Assembly (NCBI RefSeq): GCF_013394775.1 | Contig: NZ_JABXYT010000001.1 | Location: forward strand, 2,120,001 to 2,184,000 | From: Oribacterium sp. oral taxon 102 | Lineage (GTDB): Bacteria; Bacillota; Clostridia; Lachnospirales; Lachnospiraceae | DNA: 64,000 bases | Direction of reading: 5' to 3' | Shown: positions 1 through 8,505 of the stretch, piece by piece | How positions within the stretch are numbered: the stretch's first letter is position 1 | Layout of the letters: each line of letters begins with the position of its first letter | Made by a program: the position numbers and the translations under genes | The notes under the pieces: model-generated | Seen by the model: the letters and a program-made list of their open reading frames with translations, nothing else | Told to the model about the DNA's origin: nothing | Database searches by the model: none

Positions 1-33
1 GAGGAGCAGATATCCTGCGGCCGCCCTCTGCAT

Positions 34-1689
34 TTATCCGACCGCCGGCGCGTGAAAGTCCGGGATCCGTTCGCTCCAGTCCGTGATGCCGAGAATTTCC
101 TTCGCAAATTCCGAGACCTCCAGCGACTTCGCCGGATCGTCGATGTAACGGAAAACCTCATGTGCCGGCTTCGCGACGAGCTGATGATTCTGAATCGAAG
201 AAAGCCCGAAGGAGAGCCCGTGCGCGGTTTCCCCCTCATTGTCCTCCTGCCGGCTCAGGAGATAGGCGCTGATGTACGGATTGTTGTCTACTATGTAATA
301 GGAATACGCCACTGCCGCAGCCTGCTCCTGCGTCTTGTCCTGCTTTCCCTTCGTGCTGCTGAAGCCCTGCTCTGTCAGGAAGATCTTCCGCACCTCTCCG
401 CCCGGCGTCAGCATCGCTTCATTTCTCATAAAGTCCGTCAGCACATGCAGATTCTGGAAGCTGATCACCTGCGTATCGTTCGTCTGATCTACCTTGCCGC
501 TCTCCTCATCGTCCCAGAATTCCGGACTGCTCAGAGGGTAGGAGTATGGATGATACGCCAACGCCCAGTTCGTACGTCCCTCGGCATAGTCCCAGTGATT
601 GAACCACTCCAGCACATCCCTTCCCTTGTACTTCCCTACCGGCGCCGCCTCCGGCAGGCTGTTCCAGTAGTGATCCAGCGAAAACATGATATTGTCATTG
701 GAGCTCTCCGCCTTCATCGCCGTATAGAACACACGGAAGGCGCGCTGGAAAAGCCTCGTGTAGCTCGCCACATCGAAGTCACCCGCATAGTTCCAATACT
801 GGTTGTCGATCTCGTTTCCGACTACCCAGTTCGTGATCTTGCCGTGCCCGTTCTGCCCGTTGTAGCGCTTCGCGAGGAAGGATGCCATCGCTTTAACCGC
901 GCGGAAGCCCGCCTCCGTCTCCACATTAAAGGTATAATACTGTGCCTGCGCCGCGGGAAGCTGGCTGATGCCGTTCCGGTTCAGCTCCGGTGTCACCGTG
1001 TTCCATGCGTTCAGGAGGATCGCCGTCACCGCTACACCGGAATCGCTCAGCCGCTTCACCTCCTGATCCAGCTGGTTGATCAGCTCCGCATTGATGGAGA
1101 AGGTCTTGCCCTCATAGCTGTAGCTGATGCCGGAGCCGAAGAAACGGTGCGTCGGGATATCTACGCCGGCATGCTTGATGTTGAGGCTCAGCGCATCGTC
1201 CAGAATATTCGGATCCACACGAAGCCCTTTCTTCCCCGGGTTCCGCGCCGCATCCCTGTTTCCTGCCAGCACCTCCGGATTGGTAATGTAATGCCGGTCG
1301 CTGACCGCCTCATAGCCCCTCCCGGTCTTCACCGCCGCCATGAAGGCGCTGTAAAGCCTCTTCTCTCCCGGTCCGGCATTGAGATCGAAGCTCACCGTCA
1401 TATTTCCGGAGATATCCGCGCTCGCCACCGGCTTCATCAGCCTCGTCAGCTCCGGCTGATAGGGCTTCATCTCGAAAATATAGAGCTTACCGTCCGTCCC
1501 GGCCGTTTTCTGGTTTGTCTGCAGATTCACATTGATCCGGTCGTTCGCCTGCCCGCCGATCGTCACTGACGAGATGCTTGCACTCATTTCCTGCGCATAC
1601 GCCATAATGCTGCCGAACAGCAGCATCAGAATACTTATCAGCAAAAAGCCTGTAAGCCTCTTGGAAAGCCCGCTTCCCTTCTCCTGCAT
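34..1689 (-). CDS. Secreted DUF5722-type glycosidase-like protein
   Basis: A 551-residue exported protein. The N-terminus has a basic stretch followed by a hydrophobic helix ending in AYAQ, a typical signal peptide at about residues 10-33. An N-terminal beta-rich part (to about 130) precedes a TIM-barrel-like region. There, WVVGNEID (about 285) and FLTEQGFSS (about 440) sit where clan GH-A glycosidases carry the acid/base (NE) and nucleophile glutamates. I recognise the overall pattern as the DUF5722 family; the substrate is unknown. It probably acts outside the membrane on a polysaccharide. It is preceded by about 160 bases of AT-richer DNA and seems monocistronic with the next minus-strand gene upstream. 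Family assignment is fairly sure, catalysis is inferred. Confidence 0.75.
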   Translation of the reverse strand: MQEKGSGLSKRLTGFLLISILMLLFGSIMAYAQEMSASISSVTIGGQANDRINVNLQTNQKTAGTDGKLYIFEMKPYQPELTRLMKPVASADISGNMTVSFDLNAGPGEKRLYSAFMAAVKTGRGYEAVSDRHYITNPEVLAGNRDAARNPGKKGLRVDPNILDDALSLNIKHAGVDIPTHRFFGSGISYSYEGKTFSINAELINQLDQEVKRLSDSGVAVTAILLNAWNTVTPELNRNGISQLPAAQAQYYTFNVETEAGFRAVKAMASFLAKRYNGQNGHGKITNWVVGNEIDNQYWNYAGDFDVASYTRLFQRAFRVFYTAMKAESSNDNIMFSLDHYWNSLPEAAPVGKYKGRDVLEWFNHWDYAEGRTNWALAYHPYSYPLSSPEFWDDEESGKVDQTNDTQVISFQNLHVLTDFMRNEAMLTPGGEVRKIFLTEQGFSSTKGKQDKTQEQAAAVAYSYYIVDNNPYISAYLLSRQEDNEGETAHGLSFGLSSIQNHQLVAKPAHEVFRYIDDPAKSLEVSEFAKEILGITDWSERIPDFHAPAVG

Positions 1690-1805
1690 CTTATCCTCCT
1701 CTGTCCCTCATTGAAGTCTGTCCCGTCTCCGGGAGCCACCTAACTATACAATCATCCCATCCAAATTTCCATTTAAAAATCCTTACATATTCTTACAACA
1801 GAAAA

Positions 1806-1830
1806 AGATCCGGGGATATTTCCCGGATCT
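1806..1830 (-). terminator. Intrinsic terminator of the small exported protein gene
   Basis: Perfect 9-bp stem (AGATCCGGG / CCCGGATCT) with a 7-base loop. Read on the minus strand the stem is followed by CTTTTTCTG. It lies 24 bases past the stop codon at 1854. Confidence 0.75.
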
Positions 1831-1853
1831 CTCGTCTCTCTATGATGCATGTA

Positions 1854-2414
1854 TTACCGGAGCGCCGGCCCCAGCCTTGCCGCTCTTTCCTTCTCCGCGG
1901 CAGCTCTCTCAGCCTGCTGCACCGACATTTCAGAAAACATATTGTCATCCACAATGCCGATGTAGTAATCCTTATATACCGTATCCGACTCATCTTCATA
2001 GACCCGAAGCACGAAGCACTGGTTCAGGAAGTCATAGAGGCTTCCGTCCTCCTCGCCTGCCTCATAGATCTCCTCCGGCAGGAGCCGGAAGCTCTCGTTG
2101 ATGCGAACCTTCTTCTTCATCAAACGATTCCGGACGCCCTTATCCTCGCCCTCGACATAGGTATTGCTGTATACGATAATGTCTGCCGCCTGCTTCGAGG
2201 AGGAGGCGCACTCCACATGGAAGCTGGGATTCCCGCTGAAAATCTTCCCTCTGACGGTTTTCCCGCTGACAGGATCGTTCACCTTACCCTCTACGGGCTC
2301 CGACTCGCACGCCAGATCCACTGTATAGCTCCCTGCAGCATTTTCTGCCGCATAGGCAGGCAGGGAAAACAGCAATGCGGTCAATGCCGCCGCGATATAT
2401 CGTTTCAGATGCAT
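1854..2414 (-). CDS. Small exported protein, function unknown
   Basis: A 186-residue protein with an evident signal peptide (MHLKRY, hydrophobic core, cleavage near AYAAE at about residue 22). The mature part is acidic and hydrophilic, ending in an alanine/arginine-rich helix. No catalytic motif was recognised. It has its own terminator downstream (1806-1830), so it is likely a single-gene unit. A purine-rich ribosome binding site precedes the ATG. I do not recognise a family; it may be a surface or periplasm-like regulatory protein. Confidence 0.6.
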   Translation of the reverse strand: MHLKRYIAAALTALLFSLPAYAAENAAGSYTVDLACESEPVEGKVNDPVSGKTVRGKIFSGNPSFHVECASSSKQAADIIVYSNTYVEGEDKGVRNRLMKKKVRINESFRLLPEEIYEAGEEDGSLYDFLNQCFVLRVYEDESDTVYKDYYIGIVDDNMFSEMSVQQAERAAAEKERAARLGPALR

Positions 2415-2568
2415 CTTTATCCCTTCCCCTCTCCTGCTTTCATGGCGCAGACTCCCCCCACTCCCAGTAAGAACGAAACTATTATAGCGAAAAAAAGAGA
2501 TCTCGGCAAGCTTCCGCCTGCTTTCGACCCCTTTTGTTAAGCTTTTCGTAAGGTTTATGCCTTCCGCA

Positions 2569-3789
2569 TCACGCCTTCACCAGCACGAAATTCTTCTTAC
2601 CTCGCTGGAACACGAGTCCCTCGCCAAAGTCGGCTCTCGCATAACGTCTCGTGATATCCGTGATCTTTTTTCCGTCCTGCTGCACGCCGCCCTGCTGCAC
2701 GTTTCTGCGCGCCTCGCCGCGGGAGGCAGAGAGCCCAGCTCTGACCAGGATGCTCAGGATATCAATGCTGTCATCCGTAAAGTCTGCATCCTCCAGGCAA
2801 AGCTTCGGCATATTTTCGGACACACCGCCGCCCGCGAAGATCGCCTTTGCCGCGGAATCCGCCTTTTCCGCCTCCTCCCTGCCGTGCACCAGCTCGGTCA
2901 GGTGGTAAGCAAGGATTTCCTTCGCCTTATTGAGCTCTGCGCCCTCCCAGCCCTCCATCGCCCTGATTTCCTCAATCGGCAGAAAGGTCAGAAGCTTCAT
3001 GCACTTCAGAACATCGGCATCGTCTACATTTCTCCAATACTGATAGAACTCGTACGGGCTTGTCTTCTCCGGGTCGAGCCAGACCGCGCCGCTGGCGGTC
3101 TTGCCCATCTTCTTGCCCTCCTTGTTGGTCAGAAGCGTGATCGTCAGCGCATGCGCGTCCTTCCCCAGCTTCTTCCGGATCAGCTCCGTCCCGGCAAGCA
3201 TATTGGACCACTGGTCGTCCCCTCCGAACTCCATATTGCAGCCGTACTTCTGATAGAGCATATAGAAGTCGTAGCCCTGCATCAGCATATAGCTGAACTC
3301 GAGGAAGGACAGCCCGTTCTCGAGGCGGTTCACATAGCAGCGCGCCCGCAGCATCTCATTTACGGAAAACGCCGGTCCGATCTCCCGCATGAAATCAAGG
3401 AAGTTCAGGTTGCGGAGCCAATCTGCGTTGTTCACCATGAGCGCCTTGTCCTCGCCGAACTCGATGAAGCGGCTCATCTGCTTCCGGAAGCACTCGCAGT
3501 TATGGTCGATCTGCTCTATCGTCATCATGCTCCGCATGTCACTCCGTCCGGACGGATCGCCGATCATGCCGGTGCCGCCGCCGACCAGCGCGATCGGACG
3601 GTTCCCTGCCTCCTGCAGGCGCTTCATCAGACAGAGCGCCATGAAGTGCCCCACATGGAGCGAATCCGCCGTCGGATCGAAGCCGATATAGAAGGTCGCC
3701 TTGCCGGCATTGACCATCTCCCGGATCTCTTCCTCATTCGTCACCTGCGCGATCAGCCCGCGCTCGATCAGCTCCTCATATACTCCCAT
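2569..3789 (-). CDS. tyrS: Tyrosyl-tRNA synthetase
   Basis: A 406-residue class I aminoacyl-tRNA synthetase that charges tRNA-Tyr. The HIGH-type signature appears as [13 protein letters not shown] (about residues 35-48), the KMSKS-type loop as KKMGKT (about 228-233). An S4 RNA-binding domain occupies the C-terminal 60 residues ([13 protein letters not shown]). Length matches bacterial TyrRS. It lies 59 bases downstream of aroG on the same strand, so the two are probably cotranscribed, linking aromatic synthesis to tyrosine use. No T-box specifier stem or conserved T-box antiterminator motif is visible upstream of either gene. Confidence 0.95.
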   Translation of the reverse strand: MGVYEELIERGLIAQVTNEEEIREMVNAGKATFYIGFDPTADSLHVGHFMALCLMKRLQEAGNRPIALVGGGTGMIGDPSGRSDMRSMMTIEQIDHNCECFRKQMSRFIEFGEDKALMVNNADWLRNLNFLDFMREIGPAFSVNEMLRARCYVNRLENGLSFLEFSYMLMQGYDFYMLYQKYGCNMEFGGDDQWSNMLAGTELIRKKLGKDAHALTITLLTNKEGKKMGKTASGAVWLDPEKTSPYEFYQYWRNVDDADVLKCMKLLTFLPIEEIRAMEGWEGAELNKAKEILAYHLTELVHGREEAEKADSAAKAIFAGGGVSENMPKLCLEDADFTDDSIDILSILVRAGLSASRGEARRNVQQGGVQQDGKKITDITRRYARADFGEGLVFQRGKKNFVLVKA

Positions 3790-3848
3790 TCCAGCCTCCC
3801 AGCAAAAATCCCATCCTGTGCTCCCGTACAGAACCGCTTCTCCCCTAT

Positions 3849-4892
3849 CTATTTCGTCGTCTGCTGCGCATATTCGTAGACCATATCGATCAGCCGAAGC
3901 GTATCCTCCCAGCCGATGCAGGCATCCGTGATGGATTTGCCGTAGATATGCTCCTCCACCCTGCAGCTCCCCTCCTCCAGATAGGACTCCACCATCAGCC
4001 CCCTGACGAAACCAGCGAGCTCCTGCGAATACTTGCGGGAATGCATGACCTCCTGCGCGATGCGGAGCTGCTCTCTGTATTTCTTCCCGGAATTGCAGTG
4101 ATTGGTGTCCACAACGCAGCCGGGGTACGAAAGCTCCCGCTCGCCGTAGAGGGAGAGCAGCAGCTTCAGATCCTCATAATGGTAGTTCGGCAGCATCTGC
4201 CCGTGCTTGCTCTGCGAGCCCCGCATGATGGCATGGGTATAGGGATTGCCGTCCGACTTGACCTCCCATTCCCGGAAAATGAAGTCATGCCCGTGCTGTC
4301 CGGCATAGATCGCATTCAGCATGACGCCGAGATCTCCGGAGGTCGGATTCTTCATCCCCACCGGCACGTCGATGCCGGAGCTGACCAGCCTGTGCTGCTG
4401 GTTCTCCACCGAGCGCGCGCCGACCGCGATATAGCTCATCACATCCGAGAGGTAACGGAGGTTATCCGGATAGAGCATCTCGTCCGCCGTACTGAAGCCG
4501 GTCTGCTTCAGCACCTCCATGTGGAGCTGTCGGATCGCAACGATCCCGCCCGCCACGTCGGCGTCCTTCTCCGGATCCGGCTGGTGCATCATACCCTTGT
4601 AGCCCTCTCCCGTCGTCCGCGGCTTGTTGGTATAGATCCGCGGCACGATGAAGAGCCGATCCTTCACCTGCTCCGCGACCTCCCGGAGACGATTACAGTA
4701 TTCCAGCACCGGATCCGGATGATCCGCGGAGCAGGGCCCGATGATCAGCAGGAAGCGGTCGGACTCGCCCCGGAAGATCCGCTTGATTTCCTCGTCCCGC
4801 TCCGCTTTGACTCTCGCAAGCTCCGCCGGAAGCGGGTACTGCTCCCGCAGCTCCGCAGAGCTCGGCAGCTTATTTCTGAATTCCAGACCCAT
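3849..4892 (-). CDS. aroG: 3-deoxy-7-phosphoheptulonate synthase (type I DAHP synthase)
   Basis: A 347-residue enzyme that condenses phosphoenolpyruvate and erythrose 4-phosphate in the first step of the shikimate pathway. Family hallmarks are [14 protein letters not shown] (about 48), [16 protein letters not shown] (about 90), [11 protein letters not shown] (about 158), [11 protein letters not shown] (about 178) and DTNHCNSGK (about 265). It is the AroF/G/H-like type I-alpha form, normally feedback-inhibited by an aromatic amino acid; which one cannot be read here. The start at 4892 has an AGGAG ribosome site nine bases upstream. It is followed by tyrS after 59 bases, likely in one transcript. 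Confidence 0.93.
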   Translation of the reverse strand: MGLEFRNKLPSSAELREQYPLPAELARVKAERDEEIKRIFRGESDRFLLIIGPCSADHPDPVLEYCNRLREVAEQVKDRLFIVPRIYTNKPRTTGEGYKGMMHQPDPEKDADVAGGIVAIRQLHMEVLKQTGFSTADEMLYPDNLRYLSDVMSYIAVGARSVENQQHRLVSSGIDVPVGMKNPTSGDLGVMLNAIYAGQHGHDFIFREWEVKSDGNPYTHAIMRGSQSKHGQMLPNYHYEDLKLLLSLYGERELSYPGCVVDTNHCNSGKKYREQLRIAQEVMHSRKYSQELAGFVRGLMVESYLEEGSCRVEEHIYGKSITDACIGWEDTLRLIDMVYEYAQQTTK

Positions 4893-5193
4893 AGCCTTTG
4901 GCTCCTATGTCCTTCCCGTAATCTTCTTCATTGCTTCTGTTATGCCAAAATGCAGTGAAAAGCATGTGATGCGTCACACAGCACCGTACCGCATTCTGCC
5001 TGTCACCAACCTTCGGCGCTGGTATCAAAGTATAGACGATTTCAGGAGGCAATGCAAGGTTTTATGATATAACGCTGCAACGCAGGAATAACTTTATCGA
5101 TATGGAAAATGAAATCAGAGAATTGTTATTAAATGCACGTCAGCGTGGCGGTACAAGTATGCAGCAACATCATGGAATTGTACAACGAATTGA
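4893..5193. other. Intergenic region with an unassigned 31-codon reading frame
   Basis: This contains the leader of aroG (minus strand) and, on the plus strand at 5102-5197, a possible 31-codon frame beginning MENEIRELLLNARQ. It has only a distant AGGA upstream, and its end overlaps the hicA promoter. From about 5040 base composition becomes clearly more AT-rich than the surrounding genes, marking the left edge of the hicAB island. I see no riboswitch, tRNA or recognisable protein here. Confidence 0.3.
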
Positions 5194-5222
5194 TTGACAC
5201 CCCATGTGACACCACTTATAAT
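5194..5222 (+). promoter_or_regulatory. Consensus sigma-A promoter of hicAB
   Basis: Perfect -35 TTGACA (5194-5199), 17-base spacer, perfect -10 TATAAT (5217-5222), 22 bases before the hicA start. The motif TGACACC occurs twice (from 5195 and from 5207), so it could be bound by HicB, which usually autoregulates; that part is inference. Confidence 0.8.
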
Positions 5223-5244
5223 ATAAAATCAGGAGGCATAACAA

Positions 5245-5502
5245 ATGTCAAAATGGGATAAGCTGATAACACGTATATGCAATTTATCGAAAGACCTCCG
5301 GTTTGATGAGCTGCGGAAGGTATTGGAAAGCTATGGATACGAAATGAATGCACCAAGAAGCGGAAGCAGTCACTACACTTTCAGAAAGCAGGGCTGTATG
5401 CCGATTACAATACCGAAGCATGAACCTATCAAGAAAGTATATGTAGAAATGGTAAGGCAAATTGTAGAAAGCGAGGTGAAGAATGAGGAAGACATTGAAT
5501 GA
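5245..5502 (+). CDS. hicA: HicA-type mRNA interferase toxin
   Basis: An 85-residue basic protein with the small dsRBD-like HicA fold. The amphipathic start is followed by F-D-E-L-R-K-V-L-E-S-Y-G-Y (about 20-35), then GSSHYTFRK (about 45) carrying the family histidine, and ITIPKHEP (about 56). HicA toxins cleave mRNA and are neutralised by the HicB encoded next. The ribosome site AGGAGG lies 8 bases before the ATG, behind a consensus promoter. Its 3' end overlaps hicB by 20 bases, the classic toxin-first hicAB order. Base composition is much lower in GC than the flanking aroG and hemZ, consistent with horizontal gain. Confidence 0.87.
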   Translation: MSKWDKLITRICNLSKDLRFDELRKVLESYGYEMNAPRSGSSHYTFRKQGCMPITIPKHEPIKKVYVEMVRQIVESEVKNEEDIE

Positions 5503-5848
5503 TTATATGGCAATGTCCTATCGTATGGAAATTGTAGAAGATAAGGATGAAGGCGGATTTGTGGTTTCTTATCCAGATTTGCCTGGATGCATTACTTGTG
5601 GAGAAACTGTAGAAAGTGCAGTAGCAAATGCGCTGGATGCAAAAAAAACATGGATTGAAGCAGCATTAGAAGAAGGTGTGGAGATTCATGAGCCCGATAG
5701 CCTGAAAGATTATTCCGGACAGTTTAAATTGAGAATTCCACGAAGCCTGCACAGATCACTGGCAGAACATTCTCAGAAAGAAGGAATCAGCATGAATCAG
5801 TATTGTGTATATCTTCTTTCCAGAAATGATGCAGTGCTCTCAAAATAA
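5483..5848 (+). CDS. hicB: HicB-type antitoxin
   Basis: A 121-residue antitoxin. The N-terminal half is the degenerate RNase-H-like HicB domain (GGFVVSYPDLPGCITCGETVESAVANA, about 24-50). The C-terminal part (LRIPRSLHRSLAEHSQKEGISMNQYCVYLLS) is a ribbon-helix-helix DNA-binding domain, which suggests autoregulation of the promoter at 5194. The reading frame overlaps hicA by 20 bases; a later Met at about residue 10 is an alternative start. AT-rich like hicA. Confidence 0.88.
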   Translation: MRKTLNDYMAMSYRMEIVEDKDEGGFVVSYPDLPGCITCGETVESAVANALDAKKTWIEAALEEGVEIHEPDSLKDYSGQFKLRIPRSLHRSLAEHSQKEGISMNQYCVYLLSRNDAVLSK

Positions 5849-6108
5849 ATGTTGTCAAACTGATCTATACTATTTAAACCTTAGATGAGTGTGAGACAGT
5901 TTCAAGTTTTGTGTAAACCCAAAAAACTGATATAAGATTTGTCAATTGATACACTGGGGCAAGGCTGATGATATCGGCTTGGGATACTCCCTAAGCAACC
6001 GTCTGAAGGCCGATAACGCTGCTTTTTGCAAGCCCTCAGACATAAATCCTATTTACAGAGATTCCTTCACACACTCTCGGGATCTTCAAAAATAAGCGCC
6101 ATATCAAA
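5849..6108. other. AT-rich spacer with possible insertion-sequence remnant
   Basis: No gene is supported. At 5887-5920 there is a stretch ending TTTTGTGTAAAC that resembles the terminal inverted repeats of IS256-family (mutator) elements. It is followed by about 100 bases with a different composition (5950-6050). No transposase and no second repeat end are visible, so if it is an IS it is only a scar. This forms the right edge of the hicAB island. Confidence 0.3.
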
Positions 6109-6111
6109 ATG

Positions 6112-6152
6112 AGCCGATGTCCGAAAGTCTACGACTTTCGGACATCGGCTCT
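6112..6152 (-). terminator. Terminator downstream of hemZ
   Basis: Long near-perfect hairpin (GAGCCGATGTCCGAAAGT with its complement, 4-5 base loop). It sits just 3' of the hemZ stop at 6160, and on the minus strand is followed by a moderately T-rich ATTTTGAT. It also stops transcription arriving from hicB if functional in both directions. Confidence 0.65.
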
Positions 6153-6159
6153 GCATCGA

Positions 6160-7836
6160 TCAAGACGCAGAATCAGACATACAGCGCAGCTTCTTTTCCA
6201 GCAGCTCCGGGAAGCGCCGGATATAGTTCCCGATATCCTTTCCATTGTCGCACCTCTCCACCCGTTTATTCGCCGGATCGCCGTCTCTGCCCGGGAAAAT
6301 AAACTTGCTGGAGCAGCCTGCGCCGCAGCCCACCACAGTCTGCTTCTCCTCCATCATCAGGATATTGTAGAGGCACTCCTTCCCCGCCCTCGCATATCCG
6401 ACATTCTCGAGATTCCCCGCCATATTTTTCTGCCGGTAGAGGTAATAGGGCTTCAGCTCCAACAGCTCCGCCGTATACGCGGAAACACGCATCATCCGCT
6501 CCATCTCTGTGCTGCCGTCCGGATAGACGGTGAAATCTCCGCCTGCATGGTAAACCTGATTCCAGCGCTCCCGCTCCAGCGTGAGCCGTGCCGCCCGCTT
6601 CACCGCAAGGCTGTGCACCGTCAGACTGTCCGGTCTGCGTCTCGCGACCTCGCAGAGCGTGTGCGTCACCTCTCGGAGCCGCTCTCCGGGGAGCCCCAGG
6701 ATGATATCCATGTTGATATTGTCGAAGCCCAGAGAGCGGGCGAGCCGATACGCATCACTCGTCTGCTCCACGCTATGCTGCCTGCCGATCAGATCCAGCG
6801 TCTTCTGCTCGAAGCTCTGCGGGTTAATAGAGATTCGGGAGACACCGGCGTTTCTCAGGATGCAGAGCTTCTCCTCGTTGATCGAATCCGGACGTCCCGC
6901 CTCGACCGTAAACTCGCAGAGCTCCGCCATCGGATGCTCGATACATTCCTCCCGCACAAGCTCCATAAGCTTACAGAGCCAATACGCGCTGAGTGCGGTC
7001 GGCGTCCCGCCGCCGATATAGATCGTCTGCAGATATTTCCCCTGCCTGCCGCACAGCTCCCGCATTGCGGCGCGAAGCTCCTGCCGGAGACAGTTGAAAT
7101 AGTCCGGGAGCCTCTCCTCCCAGAGCGCGATCGGATTCGAGGTAAAGGAGCAGTAGAGGCAGCGGGTCGGACAGAAGGGAATACCGATATAGAGGCTGAA
7201 GCCCTCCCGGTAGGAATGTCCCGTTTTCTCCTCGATCCGGTGCAGGATCCGCTGCTCCCGCAGCGCGATGTCCATCAAAAGCACGAGCTTCTCCCCACGG
7301 AGCAGATATTCCGAGGAAATGGCGGTTCGCACCGTATCGATATCCTCCTGCGACGGCATCCCATCCGGACGCTTCGCGCCCAGTGCCGTGAGATACGGAC
7401 TGGCAAGCGAAACCGGACGGATCCCTGTCAGATCTCCCCAGGGCAGCTCCCTGCCGCTCAGGGCGGAGAGCGTCCTGTAGAGCTCTGCCTTCAGGAGCGA
7501 CTTGTCCGCCCTGCGGTCGCCGGAAAGCGGCAGCGCCTCCCCTGTGATCTCGAGCGAGAGCGTGATCTCGTCCCGGTTCTTGAGCCCCTCGGGCGTGAGC
7601 ACCCTCTTTCGCCTGTCGGCATTCCGGTGACGCAGGCTCTTCGGATTCACCGCTGTCTCCTGCTGCCGCTCCTTCGCCGTCTTCAGCGCATTCTTCTCCT
7701 CCTGCGTCGTCTCAGAGAGATGTACCCCCTCCGGGGTGTGGATCTCAAAATCCTCTCCCGGATAGAAGGACTTGCAGAGCTCCCGGATATCCTGCTCAAA
7801 GACAGCCGCCCTCCGGTCCAGTACCAGCCGGATCAT
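6160..7836 (-). CDS. hemZ: Coproporphyrinogen dehydrogenase-like radical SAM protein HemZ
   Basis: A 558-residue radical SAM enzyme of the HemN/HemZ group. The [4Fe-4S]/SAM motif PFCPTRCLYCSF (CxxxCxxC, about residue 235) is followed by TIYIGGGTPTALSA and FTVEAGRPDSI, both typical of HemN-like proteins. The N-terminal 200 residues are the extra domain seen in HemZ of Firmicutes. The family is annotated as oxygen-independent coproporphyrinogen III oxidase, but many HemZ-like proteins in heme-poor anaerobes have unproven substrates. The start codon overlaps the stop of the MBL hydrolase by 4 bases, so it is the last gene of a relA - MBL - hemZ operon. Confidence 0.87.
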   Translation of the reverse strand: MIRLVLDRRAAVFEQDIRELCKSFYPGEDFEIHTPEGVHLSETTQEEKNALKTAKERQQETAVNPKSLRHRNADRRKRVLTPEGLKNRDEITLSLEITGEALPLSGDRRADKSLLKAELYRTLSALSGRELPWGDLTGIRPVSLASPYLTALGAKRPDGMPSQEDIDTVRTAISSEYLLRGEKLVLLMDIALREQRILHRIEEKTGHSYREGFSLYIGIPFCPTRCLYCSFTSNPIALWEERLPDYFNCLRQELRAAMRELCGRQGKYLQTIYIGGGTPTALSAYWLCKLMELVREECIEHPMAELCEFTVEAGRPDSINEEKLCILRNAGVSRISINPQSFEQKTLDLIGRQHSVEQTSDAYRLARSLGFDNINMDIILGLPGERLREVTHTLCEVARRRPDSLTVHSLAVKRAARLTLERERWNQVYHAGGDFTVYPDGSTEMERMMRVSAYTAELLELKPYYLYRQKNMAGNLENVGYARAGKECLYNILMMEEKQTVVGCGAGCSSKFIFPGRDGDPANKRVERCDNGKDIGNYIRRFPELLEKKLRCMSDSAS

Positions 7837-8501
7837 ATGGAGATCCCTCCTGCCCCAAGCTGCGAGAGGTAAACGACCGGGTTATACTTCTTCTCATGAG
7901 AGATCATTGTCTCGGACTCGTGTCCCGGGTAAACCATGGTTTCCTCCGGCAGCGTGAACAGACGGTTCCGGATGCTGTCGAAAAGCTGCTTCTCCGAGCC
8001 GCCCGGGAAATCCGTCCTGCCGAAGGACTCCTGAAAGAGCGTGTCCCCGGTGAAGACCAGCGGCTTCCCCTCATTCTCCGTAAAATAGGACACGCCGCCC
8101 GGCGTATGTCCCGGCGTCTCGAGCACCCGGAAGCACGCCCCGGCAAGCTCCGGCGTATCCCCGTCCCGAAGCGGCGTGAACTCCGTGATCGAGATATCGA
8201 GATTGAAATTCCGGGAGAGGTTTTCATCGGGGCTTGCAAGCGTCTCCCGCTCCTTCTCTCCCGCATAGATCCGGATCCCGAAATGCGCCGCGAGCTCCTG
8301 GGCAGCGAGGATATGGTCGAAGTGCCCGTGTGTGAGCAGGATCGCCGCCGGCTTCGTCCGCAGAATATTTTCCGCAATGTCGATAAGCTTCACCGCGTTT
8401 GCCGCAGGATCGATCACTACGCACTCACCGTGCTCCTCATTCAGCGCGAAATAGACATTGGTCTGCATCACGCCCATCGTATATTTCTTTATCTTCAGCA
8501 T
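7833..8501 (-). CDS. MBL-fold metallo-hydrolase (glyoxalase II-like)
   Basis: A 222-residue metallo-beta-lactamase-fold hydrolase. It has the HxHxDH zinc motif in LLTHGHFDHI (about residue 57), FRVLETPGHTPGGVSYF (about 130), FTGDTLFQESFGRTDFPGG (about 150) and VYPGHESET (about 195). This is the compact YcbL/GloB-like form, probably hydrolysing a thioester or related substrate; the actual substrate is unknown. It lies between relA (4-base gap) and hemZ (4-base overlap), a layout common in Clostridia, suggesting translational coupling. Confidence 0.87.
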   Translation of the reverse strand: MLKIKKYTMGVMQTNVYFALNEEHGECVVIDPAANAVKLIDIAENILRTKPAAILLTHGHFDHILAAQELAAHFGIRIYAGEKERETLASPDENLSRNFNLDISITEFTPLRDGDTPELAGACFRVLETPGHTPGGVSYFTENEGKPLVFTGDTLFQESFGRTDFPGGSEKQLFDSIRNRLFTLPEETMVYPGHESETMISHEKKYNPVVYLSQLGAGGISI

Positions 8502-8505
8502 TTTC

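Noticed and set aside
52..1569. A 505-codon frame on the plus strand opposite the DUF5722 gene
   Set aside because: Antisense shadow; the minus-strand product has a signal peptide and catalytic-like motifs.
4893..5100. A T-box leader for aroG-tyrS
   Set aside because: No conserved T-box sequence or antiterminator pair was found in the leader.
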